Assembly: GCF_014873955.1 (NCBI RefSeq)
Contig: NZ_JADBED010000001.1
Location: 1,984,001-2,048,000 of the forward strand
From: Nesterenkonia lutea
GTDB lineage: Bacteria > Actinomycetota > Actinomycetes > Actinomycetales > Micrococcaceae
Reading direction: 5' to 3'
Length of the DNA: 64,000 nt
Positions 49,236 through 58,037 of the stretch are shown in pieces. The position numbers and the translations under genes are program-made. The notes below the pieces were generated by a model. It saw only the letters and a list, made by a program, of their open reading frames with translations, was not told the origin of the DNA and did no database searches. The stretch's first letter is position 1; each line of letters opens with the position of its first letter.

Positions 49236-50462
49236 ATGAAAAGAACCTCCTTCTTCTATTTCGCCTCCTTCGTCACTTCACTTCTGAGCAACTCCGTCAC
49301 AGCCATCGCCCTGCCGCTGCTTGTGCTCTTCACCACCGGCAGCCCGCTCGACGCCGGGATCGTGGCGATCGCCGCCTCGGTGCCGGCCGCGATCGCCGGG
49401 CTGCTGATGGGCTCGCTCATCGACCGGATCAATCGACGCACCGCATCGATCATCGCGGACGCCATCTCGGCCCTCGCACTGCTCATCCTGCCCATCGTGG
49501 ACCTGACGGTCGGGCTGAACGTGGGCTGGTTCATCGCAGTCGCCGTGCTGGGCTCCTTTGGAGATGTCCCCGGAATGACCGCCCGGGAAGCGATGCTCCC
49601 TGCCCTCGCGAGAGCGGTCGGCGCGGAGCCGTCTCGACTCATCGGCCTGCGCGAAGCGCTCACCGGGGTGACCGTGTTGATCGGTCCCGCCGTGGCCGGT
49701 GTCCTGGTCGCAGCGCTGGAGCCGGTGACGGTCCTGTGGATCACCTCCGGCCTGGCAGCCCTGGCGGCGCTGCTCACCCTCGGGATTGCCTCCAGTGCGA
49801 CGGCGCATCAGCGTGATCACGACACGGCGACCACGGTGCAGGGCATGAGCTCGGTCTTTGACGGCCTCAAGATTCTGCTCCGCTCCCCGCTGCTGCGCGG
49901 GATGCTGATCCTGGCCATCACGCTCGGGGTCGTGCTCGCGGCCATACAGGGCATGGTGATCCCGGTTCACTTCGCCTTCCAGGACGAACCGCAGTGCGTC
50001 GGCTTCGTGCTCAGCTCCCTGGCCGCAGGTCTGCTCGTCGGTGGCGGACTCTTCGCGGGCCTGGCAAGCAGGATCCCGCGCAGGGTCTGGTTCATCTCCG
50101 GCATCACCATCCTCGCTGTCGGTCTCGGGGGCCTGGCCTTCCTTGGTCCGGTCTGGACGATCTTCGCCTCGGCCGCGGTCGCGGGCCTCGGTGGTGGTGC
50201 CATGAACGCCGTCGTCGGTCTGACCTTCGTGGAGAACGTCGAGGAGTCCCAGCGGGGCAGGGTCCTGGGGGCGCAGAACGCGATCTTGACCCTGACTCCG
50301 GCGCTGGGCATCGGCGGTGGGGCTGTCCTGATCGAGACCGGCAGCCTGCACCTGGCGACCACGGTCTTCGTCGCTGTATGGGTGGTGGTCTCCCTCGGGT
50401 CCCTGTTCAATCCACGGATCCGCAGACTCGGCGAACCCGATCGGGACCTCGTCGATGCGTGA
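49236..50462 (+). CDS. Major facilitator superfamily transporter
   Basis: A 408-residue membrane protein with about 12 hydrophobic segments, beginning FFYFASFVTSLLSNSVTAIA. The loop after the second segment reads GSLIDRINRRTASIIADAIS, the classic MFS A-motif region. A second copy of such a loop follows segment 8 (ASRIPRRVWFISGITILAVG). It resembles macrolide- and drug-type exporters (MFS_3 type), but its substrate is unknown. ATG 49236 is chosen over GTG 49230. A strong terminator follows. Confidence 0.88.
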   Translation: MKRTSFFYFASFVTSLLSNSVTAIALPLLVLFTTGSPLDAGIVAIAASVPAAIAGLLMGSLIDRINRRTASIIADAISALALLILPIVDLTVGLNVGWFIAVAVLGSFGDVPGMTAREAMLPALARAVGAEPSRLIGLREALTGVTVLIGPAVAGVLVAALEPVTVLWITSGLAALAALLTLGIASSATAHQRDHDTATTVQGMSSVFDGLKILLRSPLLRGMLILAITLGVVLAAIQGMVIPVHFAFQDEPQCVGFVLSSLAAGLLVGGGLFAGLASRIPRRVWFISGITILAVGLGGLAFLGPVWTIFASAAVAGLGGGAMNAVVGLTFVENVEESQRGRVLGAQNAILTLTPALGIGGGAVLIETGSLHLATTVFVAVWVVVSLGSLFNPRIRRLGEPDRDLVDA

Positions 50463-50476
50463 CGACGCCTGATCAC

Positions 50477-50545
50477 GGGGCGGGAGCCCTCCCGGCCGCA
50501 GCGGTGCGACAGCTCAGCGCTCGGCCCGGGAGGGCTCCCCGCCCC
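50477..50545 (+). terminator. Long-stem terminator after the MFS gene
   Basis: A 19-bp stem (50477-50495 with 50526-50545, one bulged C) closes a 30-nt loop, 14 nt after the MFS stop. It insulates the paaA promoter. Confidence 0.75.
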
Positions 50546-50575
50546 GGTCATTCCATGTTCCGCTGAATCAGCGTG

Positions 50576-50603
50576 TTGACCGTCACACCACCGGTGCTAT
50601 ACT
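50576..50603 (+). promoter_or_regulatory. Promoter of the paaABCDE operon
   Basis: TTGACC (50576-50581) and TATACT (50598-50603) are separated by 16 nt. This is one of the closest matches to the consensus promoter in the window. The PaaR-like operator overlaps its -10 and start region. Confidence 0.75.
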
Positions 50604-50620
50604 GAACGAACGGTCGGTAA
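50602..50620. promoter_or_regulatory. Putative PaaR operator at paaA
   Basis: CTGAACGAACGGTCGGTAA. Its reverse complement, TTACCGACCGTTCGTTCAG, aligns at 15 of 19 positions with the site before paaI. Overlap with the -10 box fits repression by a TetR protein. Confidence 0.65.
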
Positions 50621-50646
50621 ATAATGCGACGGAATAGAGGATGACC

Positions 50647-51678
50647 ATGTCACCCCAGAACCATCAGCACGCTCCCCTGCACCTCGCCGACGAGAGCGAC
50701 GCCGCAGCGGCTCTCGCCGAGGCAGAGGCCGGGCAGAGCCGCTTCGACGAGATCATCGCCGAGGACTCCCGCATCGAACCTCGGGACTGGATGCCCGAGT
50801 CGTATCGGAAGTCGCTGGTGCGGCAGGTCTCTCAGCATGCCCACTCCGAGATCATCGGCATGCAGCCGGAGGGAAACTGGATCTCCCGTGCGCCGAGCCT
50901 GAAGCGCAAGGCGATCCTGATGGCCAAGGTCCAGGATGAGGCGGGCCACGGCCTGTACCTCTACTCCGCCGCCGAGACCCTCGGCCGCCCCCGCGAAGAG
51001 ATGTATGACCAGCTCTACAGCGGCAAGGCCAAGTACTCCTCAATCTTCAACTACCCTGCTCGGACCTGGGCCGACATCGGTGCCATCGGCTGGCTGGTCG
51101 ACGGCGCGGCGATCGTCAACCAGGTCCCGCTCTGCCGCGCATCCTACGGGCCCTATGGCCGTGCGATGGTGCGCATCTGCAAGGAGGAGTCCTTCCATCA
51201 GCGTCAGGGCTGGGAGATCCTCTACTCGCTCTCCCACGGCACCGAGGCGCAGCATCAGATGGCACAGGAGGCCGTGGACCGCTTCTACGGACCGGCGCTG
51301 CAGATGTTCGGCCCCCCGGACGGTGACTCCCCGAACTCGCAGCAGTCCATGGAGTGGAAGATCAAGCGCTTCACCAATGATGAGCTGCGCCAGCGCTTCG
51401 TCGACATGCTGGTCCCGCAGGTCGAGGCCCTGGGCCTCACGCTTCCAGATCCCGAGCTGAAGTGGAACGAGGAGCGCGGACACTATGACTTCGGGGACCT
51501 GGACTGGGACGAGTTCTTCGCCGTCATCAAGGGCAACGGCCCGCTGAGCCGGCAGCGCCTGGAGCATTACCGCAGGGCGCGGGACGAAGGAGCATGGGTC
51601 CGCGAAGCCGCAGTGGCCTACGCCGGCCGCCAGGCCCAGGGCCAGGAGCGCGACCAGGCCGCCCTCATCGGCGCCTGA
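50647..51678 (+). CDS. paaA: Phenylacetyl-CoA 1,2-epoxidase subunit A (catalytic)
   Basis: A 343-residue diiron catalytic subunit of the PaaABCE monooxygenase, which epoxidises the ring of phenylacetyl-CoA. Diiron ligand motifs are [14 protein letters not shown] and [16 protein letters not shown]; family stretches include [20 protein letters not shown] and [25 protein letters not shown] lies 6 nt before the ATG at 50647; an ATG at 50641 overlaps that site and is less likely. It is the first gene of the operon. Confidence 0.96.
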   Translation: MSPQNHQHAPLHLADESDAAAALAEAEAGQSRFDEIIAEDSRIEPRDWMPESYRKSLVRQVSQHAHSEIIGMQPEGNWISRAPSLKRKAILMAKVQDEAGHGLYLYSAAETLGRPREEMYDQLYSGKAKYSSIFNYPARTWADIGAIGWLVDGAAIVNQVPLCRASYGPYGRAMVRICKEESFHQRQGWEILYSLSHGTEAQHQMAQEAVDRFYGPALQMFGPPDGDSPNSQQSMEWKIKRFTNDELRQRFVDMLVPQVEALGLTLPDPELKWNEERGHYDFGDLDWDEFFAVIKGNGPLSRQRLEHYRRARDEGAWVREAAVAYAGRQAQGQERDQAALIGA

Positions 51679-51739
51679 CCGCCACCCGCTCCACCCGCTG
51701 TCCCCCTCCCCCGCAAGTCACCGCTAGAAAGGCGAGGCC

Positions 51740-52039
51740 ATGTCCTCCAGCGCAGATTCGAGCTCCTGGCCCCTCTGGGAGGTCTTCATCCGAGGCTCAC
51801 GCGGGCTCTCCCACGTGCATGCCGGGTCCCTCCACGCACCGGATGCCACCATGGCGATCCGCAATGCTCGAGACCTCTACACCCGCCGCAATGAAGGCAC
51901 CTCCGTGTGGGTCGTCCCCGCTGAGGCGATCATGGCCTCAGATCCGGACTCCAAGGGCGCCTATTTCGAGTCCGCCCAGGGCAAGAGCTACCGACACGCC
52001 ACGTACTACACCCAGTCCGAGGGGGTGAAGCACCTGTGA
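51740..52039 (+). CDS. paaB: Phenylacetyl-CoA epoxidase subunit B
   Basis: A 99-residue small subunit of the PaaABCE complex. Family features are WPLWEVFIRGSRGLSHVHAG near the start, NARDLYTRRNEGTSVWVVPA, and the C-terminal SYRHATYYTQSEGVKHL. AAAGGCGAGG precedes the ATG. Its TGA overlaps the GTG of paaC. Confidence 0.95.
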   Translation: MSSSADSSSWPLWEVFIRGSRGLSHVHAGSLHAPDATMAIRNARDLYTRRNEGTSVWVVPAEAIMASDPDSKGAYFESAQGKSYRHATYYTQSEGVKHL

Positions 52040-52863
52040 GCTTCGCATCGCATGACTCCGCCACCCGCCAGTCCCAGGGTGAGGCGATCACCGCCGAGGA
52101 GATCGCCGCCTCGGGCGCGCAGGCCGACGACGCCACCGCCCGGTATGCACTGATCCTCGGCGACGACGCCCTGATCCTCTCCCAGCGCCTGGGCGCCTGG
52201 GTCTCCCGGGCACCCGAGCTGGAGGAGGACGTGGCGCTGGCGAACATCGCTCTGGACCTGCTCGGCCACGCCCGCTTCCTGCTCACCTACGCCGGCACCG
52301 CCTGGGGCAGGTCCGAGGATGACCTCGCCTACTTCCGTGACGAGGAGGAGTTCCGCTCCTGCCGTCTGGTGGAGCAGGAGAACGGGGACTTCGGCAAGAC
52401 CATCGCCCGGCAGCTGATCTTCAGCTTCTACCAGCACGAGCTCTACAGCCGTCTGGTGCGCTCGGCCGACACCACCCTCGCGGCCATCGCCGAGAAGGCC
52501 CTCAAAGAGGTGGACTACCACCAGGACCACGCCGCCCAGTGGGTCCTGCGGCTGGGCCTGGGCACCGAGGAGTCCTCCCGGCGCATTCAGGAGGGTCTCG
52601 ACTCGGTCTGGTCCTACGTAGAGGAGCTCTTCACCGACGTCGAGCCGATCACCGAGCTCGGTGACATCGCCGTGCTGCCGTCCTCGCTGCGCGAGGCCAC
52701 GCTGAACCGTCTGCATCAGGTCATCGATCAGGCCGGACTGACCGTCCCTGACATGTCCGGCGCCCATGGCGCTGACCGCTCCGGGCGCCACTCGGAGCAG
52801 CGCGGACTCATCCTGGCCGAGATGCAGGTGCTGGCCCGCCAGCACCCCGGAGCCACCTGGTGA
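52036..52863 (+). CDS. paaC: Phenylacetyl-CoA epoxidase subunit C (structural)
   Basis: A 275-residue structural partner of PaaA. Family segments are YALILGDDALILSQRLGAWV, LANIALDLLGHARFLLTYAG, DFGKTIARQLIFSFYQHELY and the VDYHQDHAAQWVLRLGLGTE stretch. It starts with GTG overlapping the paaB stop. The 3' end is followed by paaD within 12 nt. Confidence 0.95.
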   Translation: MSFASHDSATRQSQGEAITAEEIAASGAQADDATARYALILGDDALILSQRLGAWVSRAPELEEDVALANIALDLLGHARFLLTYAGTAWGRSEDDLAYFRDEEEFRSCRLVEQENGDFGKTIARQLIFSFYQHELYSRLVRSADTTLAAIAEKALKEVDYHQDHAAQWVLRLGLGTEESSRRIQEGLDSVWSYVEELFTDVEPITELGDIAVLPSSLREATLNRLHQVIDQAGLTVPDMSGAHGADRSGRHSEQRGLILAEMQVLARQHPGATW

Positions 52864-52874
52864 GAGGAGCAATG

Positions 52875-53387
52875 ATGGCAGTGATGGGACCCGAGTCTGT
52901 GACCCTTCCCGCCGACGCCACCGTGTGGGAGGTCGCGGCGAGCGTCAACGATCCAGAGATCCCGGTGCTCAGCATCGCGGATCTGGGCATCCTGCGCGAG
53001 GCCCGGGTGGAGGCGGACGGCACCGCCGTCGTCGTCATCACCCCGACCTATTCCGGCTGTCCCGCGATGGACACGATCAACGCCGATGTCACCGCCGCCC
53101 TGCGCCACGCCGGACATGAACAGGTACGCATCGAGACGGTGCTGCACCCGGCCTGGACCACTGACTGGATGACCGAGGAGGGCAAGGCGAAGCTGCGTGA
53201 ATACGGCATCGCCCCACCCACCGGCCTGGCCGCTGTGGGTCCTGTGCGCGTGGGCCTGAGCGTCAAATGCCCCCGCTGCGACTCCCCCAATACTCGTGAG
53301 ATGACCCGCTTCGGCTCCACCGCATGCAAGGCCCTGTATCAGTGCCGCGACTGCCTGGAGCCCTTCGACCACTTCAAGGTGCACTGA
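52875..53387 (+). CDS. paaD: Phenylacetate pathway protein D (MIP18/DUF59 family)
   Basis: A 170-residue protein thought to help mature the iron centres of the epoxidase. The N-terminal MIP18-like domain has VAASVNDPEIPVLSIADLGI and VVVITPTYSGCPAMDTINAD. The C-terminal domain has a zinc-type motif CPRCDSPNTREMTRFGS followed by CKALYQCRDCLEPFDHFKVH. GGAG lies 5 nt before the ATG at 52875, with an alternative ATG at 52872. Its stop overlaps the paaE ATG by 1 nt (TGATG). Confidence 0.94.
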   Translation: MAVMGPESVTLPADATVWEVAASVNDPEIPVLSIADLGILREARVEADGTAVVVITPTYSGCPAMDTINADVTAALRHAGHEQVRIETVLHPAWTTDWMTEEGKAKLREYGIAPPTGLAAVGPVRVGLSVKCPRCDSPNTREMTRFGSTACKALYQCRDCLEPFDHFKVH

Positions 53388-54538
53388 TGTCGACGACCAC
53401 TCGCCGCCGCGCGACCTTCTCCACACTGACCGTCTCCGAGGTCCGGCCGCTGACCTCGGACTCGGTCGAGGTGACCTTCGCCGTCCCAGAGGAGCTGCAG
53501 GAGGACTTCGACTACGCCCCGGGACAGTACGTGGCGCTGCGCACGGAGCTCGACGGCCAGGAGGTCCGCCGTTCGTACTCGATCTGCACCGAGCCCACTC
53601 CTGGTGAGATCCGCGTGGCGATCAAGCGCGACATCGGCGGACTCTTCTCCAACTGGGCCAATGAGTCGCTGAAGCCCGGAGATCAGATGGAGGTGATGAA
53701 CCCCTCCGGAGCCTTCGTCTCCAAGACGGCCATCACCTCGATGAACAACCCCGCCAAGCTCGCCGAGGAGGCCGTGGCGCTGCGCTCGGATGTGCACCTG
53801 GTCGCCTTCGCCGCCGGTTCCGGCATCACCCCGATCATGGCCATCGCCCGGTCCGTGCTGGCCGCCTCGAAGGACTCCACCTTCGACCTGGTCTACGCCA
53901 ACCGTTCGGCGTCTGATGTGATGTTCGCCGAGGAGCTGGGTGACCTCAAGGACCGCTACCCCGCCCGGCTCGCCGTGCACCATGTGCTCAGCCGGGAACA
54001 GCGGATCAACCCGCTGCTCACCGGCCGGATCGACGAGGAGAAGCTCAGCAATCTCCTCGACAAGGTGCTGCGCGTGCAGGACACCGACGAATGGTTCCTC
54101 TGCGGGCCCTTCGAACTGGTCCAGATGGCGCGCGACTCGCTCGCGGCCCGGGGTGTGGATGAGAACGACATCCGCTTCGAACTGTTCACCACCGGACGAC
54201 CGGACCGTCCCGAGGGCCAGCAGGGCCGCAGGGTGGAGGCCGATCCTGAGGGAGACAACGTCCAGATCGAGTTCACCCTCGACGGACTGACCGGCCAGAT
54301 CGCCTCCCCCGCGGCCTCGGGCGAGACGGTGCTCAACGCAGCGCTGCGCGCGCGGCCCGATGTTCCCTTCGCCTGCGCCGGAGGGGTCTGCGGGACCTGC
54401 CGCGCCAAGGTCGTCTCGGGTGATTTCGAGATGGAGGAGAACTTCGCCCTGGAGTCCGACGAGGTCAGCGCCGGCTACGTGCTGACCTGCCAGACACGCC
54501 CCACCTCCAAGCAGCTCGTGGTCGACTACGACGCCTGA
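53387..54538 (+). CDS. paaE: Phenylacetyl-CoA epoxidase reductase subunit E
   Basis: A 383-residue reductase that passes electrons from NADPH to PaaA. The N-terminal FAD domain shows YAPGQYVALRTELDGQEVRR and RRSYSICTEP. The NAD(P) domain has FAAGSGITPIMAIARSVLAA and WFLCGPFELVQMARD. A C-terminal plant-type ferredoxin domain has CAGGVCGTCRAKVVSG plus a later Cys in VLTCQTRP. The domain order is standard for PaaE. Confidence 0.95.
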   Translation: MSTTTRRRATFSTLTVSEVRPLTSDSVEVTFAVPEELQEDFDYAPGQYVALRTELDGQEVRRSYSICTEPTPGEIRVAIKRDIGGLFSNWANESLKPGDQMEVMNPSGAFVSKTAITSMNNPAKLAEEAVALRSDVHLVAFAAGSGITPIMAIARSVLAASKDSTFDLVYANRSASDVMFAEELGDLKDRYPARLAVHHVLSREQRINPLLTGRIDEEKLSNLLDKVLRVQDTDEWFLCGPFELVQMARDSLAARGVDENDIRFELFTTGRPDRPEGQQGRRVEADPEGDNVQIEFTLDGLTGQIASPAASGETVLNAALRARPDVPFACAGGVCGTCRAKVVSGDFEMEENFALESDEVSAGYVLTCQTRPTSKQLVVDYDA

Positions 54539-54561
54539 GCGCGTCCCAACGCAGGAGCCCC

Positions 54562-55332
54562 ATGATCAACCTCAGCATCACCGAGAACATCGCAGAGATC
54601 GTCCTCGACGCCCCGAAGAAGCTCAACTCCCTGGACGAACAGGCCCTCGATGACCTCGATGCCGCCTACCGCGAGGCCGAGGAGGCGGGCGTGCGAGCCC
54701 TGCTGCTGCGCGGGGAGGGCAGAGGATTCTGCGCAGGGCGGGACATCTCCGACGTCGTGCCCGCCACCGACGACGCGCTGGGTTACCTGCAGGACAGGGT
54801 CACCCCGCTCATGCGACGCATGGCCGCGTTCCCGGCGCCGACCTTCGCCGCCGTGCAGGGAGCCTGCCTCGGCGTGGGCCTGGGTCTGGCCATCGCCACC
54901 GACGTGGTCTATGTGGCCGAGAGCGCCAAGGTCGGCTCCCCGTTCGCCGCGCTCGGAGCCACGCTGGACTCCGGCGGCCACGCGCTGTTCGTGGAGCGTC
55001 TGGGAGCGCACCGCACCCTGGACCTCATCTACACAGGGGATCTGATGTCGGGTGCGGAGGCCGTCGCGGCAGGTCTCTTCTCCCGCGCCATGGACGCCGA
55101 GGATCTGCTCGACTTCGCCCGCGAGAAGACCGCCGTCGCGGCCAGGGGCGCCACCCTGGCATTCCGCGAATCAAAGGCCCTCGTGGCCGCGGTGCGAGAC
55201 CAGCGGATCGGCCTGTGGGAATCGCTGAAGGAGGAGAACCACGCTCAGGGACGACTGTGTGCCTCTGCGGACTACACCGAGGGCTTCGCAGCGTTCCAGG
55301 AGAAGCGGAAGCCGGTCTTCCTCGGGCGCTGA
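54562..55332 (+). CDS. paaG: Enoyl-CoA hydratase/isomerase, probable epoxyphenylacetyl-CoA isomerase
   Basis: A 256-residue crotonase-family enzyme. The oxyanion-hole segments are LLLRGEGRGFCAGRDISD (about 52-69) and FAAVQGACLGVGLGLAIATD (about 95-114). AGGAG lies just before the ATG at 54562, 23 nt after paaE. In the pathway PaaG rearranges the ring epoxide to the oxepin. It could instead be the PaaF-type hydratase, but CAGRDI and the position after paaE favour PaaG. It is convergent with an AraC-type gene, with the stops 2 nt apart. Confidence 0.88.
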   Translation: MINLSITENIAEIVLDAPKKLNSLDEQALDDLDAAYREAEEAGVRALLLRGEGRGFCAGRDISDVVPATDDALGYLQDRVTPLMRRMAAFPAPTFAAVQGACLGVGLGLAIATDVVYVAESAKVGSPFAALGATLDSGGHALFVERLGAHRTLDLIYTGDLMSGAEAVAAGLFSRAMDAEDLLDFAREKTAVAARGATLAFRESKALVAAVRDQRIGLWESLKEENHAQGRLCASADYTEGFAAFQEKRKPVFLGR

Positions 55333-55334
55333 GC

Positions 55335-56300
55335 TCAGCCGCCGATGATCTGCCGACGGAAGGCCCCCGGCGAGACCCCATAGGCGTGCCTGAAAGCCCT
55401 GCTGAAGCTCGATGCATCCGGGTATCCCCATCGCGCCGCCACCGCACTGACCGAACGATGGGCCTGAGCGGGATCTCCGAGCTCCATTCGGCAGCGCTCC
55501 AGGCGCCGATGGCGGATCCATTCACTGATCGTGGTGCCCTCCTGCGCGAAGACCCCCTGCAGGTAGCGCAGCGAGACATGCAGGGCCCGTGCCACAGCGT
55601 CCACTCCGAGCTCCGGGTCTCCGAGGTGATCGTCGATATGTCTGACCGCCTCCAGGTACACCACGTCACGGGTGGGCACCTCACCTGCAGGGCGGAAGCG
55701 CGAGAGCAGCGTGGCCTGCACCAGCTGCAGCACCGCTGAGGCGGCCCGCGGATCAGGAGAGATCTCCCCCTTCTGCAGCTGACCATCGAGGCTTCCCAGC
55801 AGGGAGGAGGTCAGCGCGCCAAGGCCTGCGCTGCCCGGGATCCGCTGGGCCACCACGGCACGGGCCTGTTCCGCCGAGAGCCCCACCTGCTCCACGGGGA
55901 TCTGCACCACGAACATCCGGTAGGGCCCGCCGAAGACGAGGTCGTAGGGACGGCGGGTGTCGTAGATGACGAGATCCCCCGGGGCGAGCATCGCCTCGCG
56001 ACCGTCCTGTCGGGTCAGTGAGCTTCCGTGCACCTGCAGTGCGAACTTGAACACTCCCGGATCCCCCGCCGCGATGGTCTGTCGGCTGCGCCGGACTGTG
56101 ACTGCGTCCCCACCGACACCGGCCACGGTCAGCGAACCCAGCGCCAGGCCGGTCAGTGCACCATGGAACTCGGCGGGGCTCTCCGTGTGCGCATCCAGGG
56201 GCACGAAGGCCGCGTTCACAGCGTGGCGCCACGCCTCGAAGCGGTCCCGGGGCGCCAACTCCGCAGCGTCGAAGGAGACCTGGCCCGTCGTCGCGCTCAT
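55335..56300 (-). CDS. AraC-family transcriptional regulator
   Basis: A regulator of about 321 residues. The N-terminal AraC-binding-like domain begins RDRFEAWRHAVNAAFVPLDA. The C-terminal double helix-turn-helix includes ARALHVSLRYLQGVFAQEGT and the second helix pair AVAARWGYPDASSFSRAFRH with GVSPGAFRRQ. The start is uncertain: 56300 matches the family length, while starts up to 56393 are open. It is divergent from the GMC oxidase gene and likely controls it and the following aldehyde dehydrogenase. Confidence 0.85.
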   Translation of the reverse strand: MSATTGQVSFDAAELAPRDRFEAWRHAVNAAFVPLDAHTESPAEFHGALTGLALGSLTVAGVGGDAVTVRRSRQTIAAGDPGVFKFALQVHGSSLTRQDGREAMLAPGDLVIYDTRRPYDLVFGGPYRMFVVQIPVEQVGLSAEQARAVVAQRIPGSAGLGALTSSLLGSLDGQLQKGEISPDPRAASAVLQLVQATLLSRFRPAGEVPTRDVVYLEAVRHIDDHLGDPELGVDAVARALHVSLRYLQGVFAQEGTTISEWIRHRRLERCRMELGDPAQAHRSVSAVAARWGYPDASSFSRAFRHAYGVSPGAFRRQIIGG

Positions 56301-56464
56301 GGGGTCTCGCACCTGCAGATCGGCATCCGCCCAGTCTCCCATCTCCATGTGACCCCAGCCACATCCATGCGTCTGCTGCACAGCTCCGTGCACCTCAGAT
56401 CAAGGGCGGATCGTGAAGGAGGGCCATGCTGATCCCAGCACCGGAACTGTGACCCAGAGGAGAG

Positions 56465-57997
56465 ATGAACACGATGGATGAAACCAGGACCAGCGACTAT
56501 GTCGTCATCGGCGCCGGATCGGCCGGATCTGTGATCGCTCGGCGGCTGCTCGATGCCGGGCACAGCGTGCACATCATCGAGGCCGGCGGCAAGGACGAGG
56601 ATCCCCACATCCACAGCCCGCAGGGCTGGCCCATGCTGATGCAGGGGCCCACGGACTGGGCGCTGACCACCACCCCGCAGGTCCACGCAGACACCCGCAC
56701 CATCGCCTGGCCACGAGGCAAGGTGCTGGGCGGGTCCGGATCGCTCAACGGCATGATCTACATCCGCGGGCACCGCTCCGACTATGACAAGTGGGCCGCC
56801 GCAGGCTGCGAGGGCTGGAGCTGGGAGGACGTGCTCCCCCTGTTCAAGCGCTCCGAGGACCACGAGGACGGGGAGACCGAGTTCCACGGCGCCGGCGGGC
56901 CGCTGCACGTGGAGAAGATCACCCATCGCCACGCCAGCTCTGAAGCCTTCGTCCAGGCCGCCGGAAGCGTGGGGATCTCCGAGACCCTCGACTTCAACGG
57001 CGCTCACATGTCCGGCGCCGGGTTCAACCACACCACCACCAAGGACGGCCGGCGACACAGTCCCTGGCGGGCCTTCATCCAGCCCATCCTGGGCCACGAC
57101 CGGCTCACAGTGACCACGGATGCGCTGGTCCACCGGATCATCGTCGAGGCGGGGCGCGCCACCGGCGTGGAGTTCAGCACCGACGCCGGCACCCGCATCG
57201 CCCGCGCCGAGGCCGAGATCGTGCTCTGTGGGGGCGCGATAGGCTCCCCGGCGATCCTGCAGCACTCCGGGATCGGAGACACCGCGGATCTGGCCGAGGC
57301 GGGCATCGATTCGGTGCTGGAGCTTCCCGGAGTGGGGAAGAACCTCCATGATCACGTGCTCGCCAGCGTCATCTACGAGGCGCCGGAAGCGCTGGCCGAG
57401 GGCCGGCACAACCTGCTGGAGGCCCAGCTCTTCGCGCACAGTCGACAGACCGAGGAGCAGGCGCCCGACATCCAGCCCCTGTTCATGCATTTTCCCTATC
57501 CCACCGACGGCGGTGACGCGCCCGCGGCGGGCTTCACCATCAACGCGGGAATCGTCCGACCGCGGTCCCGCGGGACGCTGCGCGTGACCAGCCCTGACCC
57601 GAAGGTCGCGCCGCTGCTGGATCCGAACCTGTTGGCGGATGAGTATGACCTTGAAGCCCTCTGCGACGCGATCGAGCTGTGCCGTGAGATCGGTGCACAA
57701 GAGGCTCTGGCGCCCTATCGCAAGGGCGATTTCAACCCCTCCGGTCCGCTGACCACCCGGGATCAGGTGCGCGCCCATGCCCGGGCGATGGCCGGGACCT
57801 ATCACCACCAGGCCGGCACCTGCCGGATGGGCACCGATGACCTCTCCGTGGTGGACCCACAGCTGCGCGTGCGCGGAGTTGCCGGGCTGCGCGTGGCCGA
57901 CGCCTCGATCATGCCCGCCGTGCCCAGCGGCAACACCAACGCCCCCACGATCATGATCGGCGAGAAGGCCGCTGACCTGCTTCTGCTGAGCCGCTGA
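56465..57997 (+). CDS. GMC oxidoreductase (choline dehydrogenase/alcohol oxidase type)
   Basis: A 510-residue FAD-dependent alcohol or choline oxidoreductase. The N-terminal FAD motif is [20 protein letters not shown] (about 11-30). GMC signatures are [20 protein letters not shown] and [15 protein letters not shown]. The C-terminal active-site His lies in [12 protein letters not shown], followed by [26 protein letters not shown] precedes the ATG. The neighbouring aldehyde dehydrogenase suggests an alcohol-to-aldehyde-to-acid pair. Choline to betaine is possible, but the adjacent dehydrogenase is not a clear BetB. Confidence 0.9.
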   Translation: MNTMDETRTSDYVVIGAGSAGSVIARRLLDAGHSVHIIEAGGKDEDPHIHSPQGWPMLMQGPTDWALTTTPQVHADTRTIAWPRGKVLGGSGSLNGMIYIRGHRSDYDKWAAAGCEGWSWEDVLPLFKRSEDHEDGETEFHGAGGPLHVEKITHRHASSEAFVQAAGSVGISETLDFNGAHMSGAGFNHTTTKDGRRHSPWRAFIQPILGHDRLTVTTDALVHRIIVEAGRATGVEFSTDAGTRIARAEAEIVLCGGAIGSPAILQHSGIGDTADLAEAGIDSVLELPGVGKNLHDHVLASVIYEAPEALAEGRHNLLEAQLFAHSRQTEEQAPDIQPLFMHFPYPTDGGDAPAAGFTINAGIVRPRSRGTLRVTSPDPKVAPLLDPNLLADEYDLEALCDAIELCREIGAQEALAPYRKGDFNPSGPLTTRDQVRAHARAMAGTYHHQAGTCRMGTDDLSVVDPQLRVRGVAGLRVADASIMPAVPSGNTNAPTIMIGEKAADLLLLSR

Positions 57998-58037
57998 ACC
58001 TCTCGATCCCGCCGACCGCACCACCAAGGAGAACACC

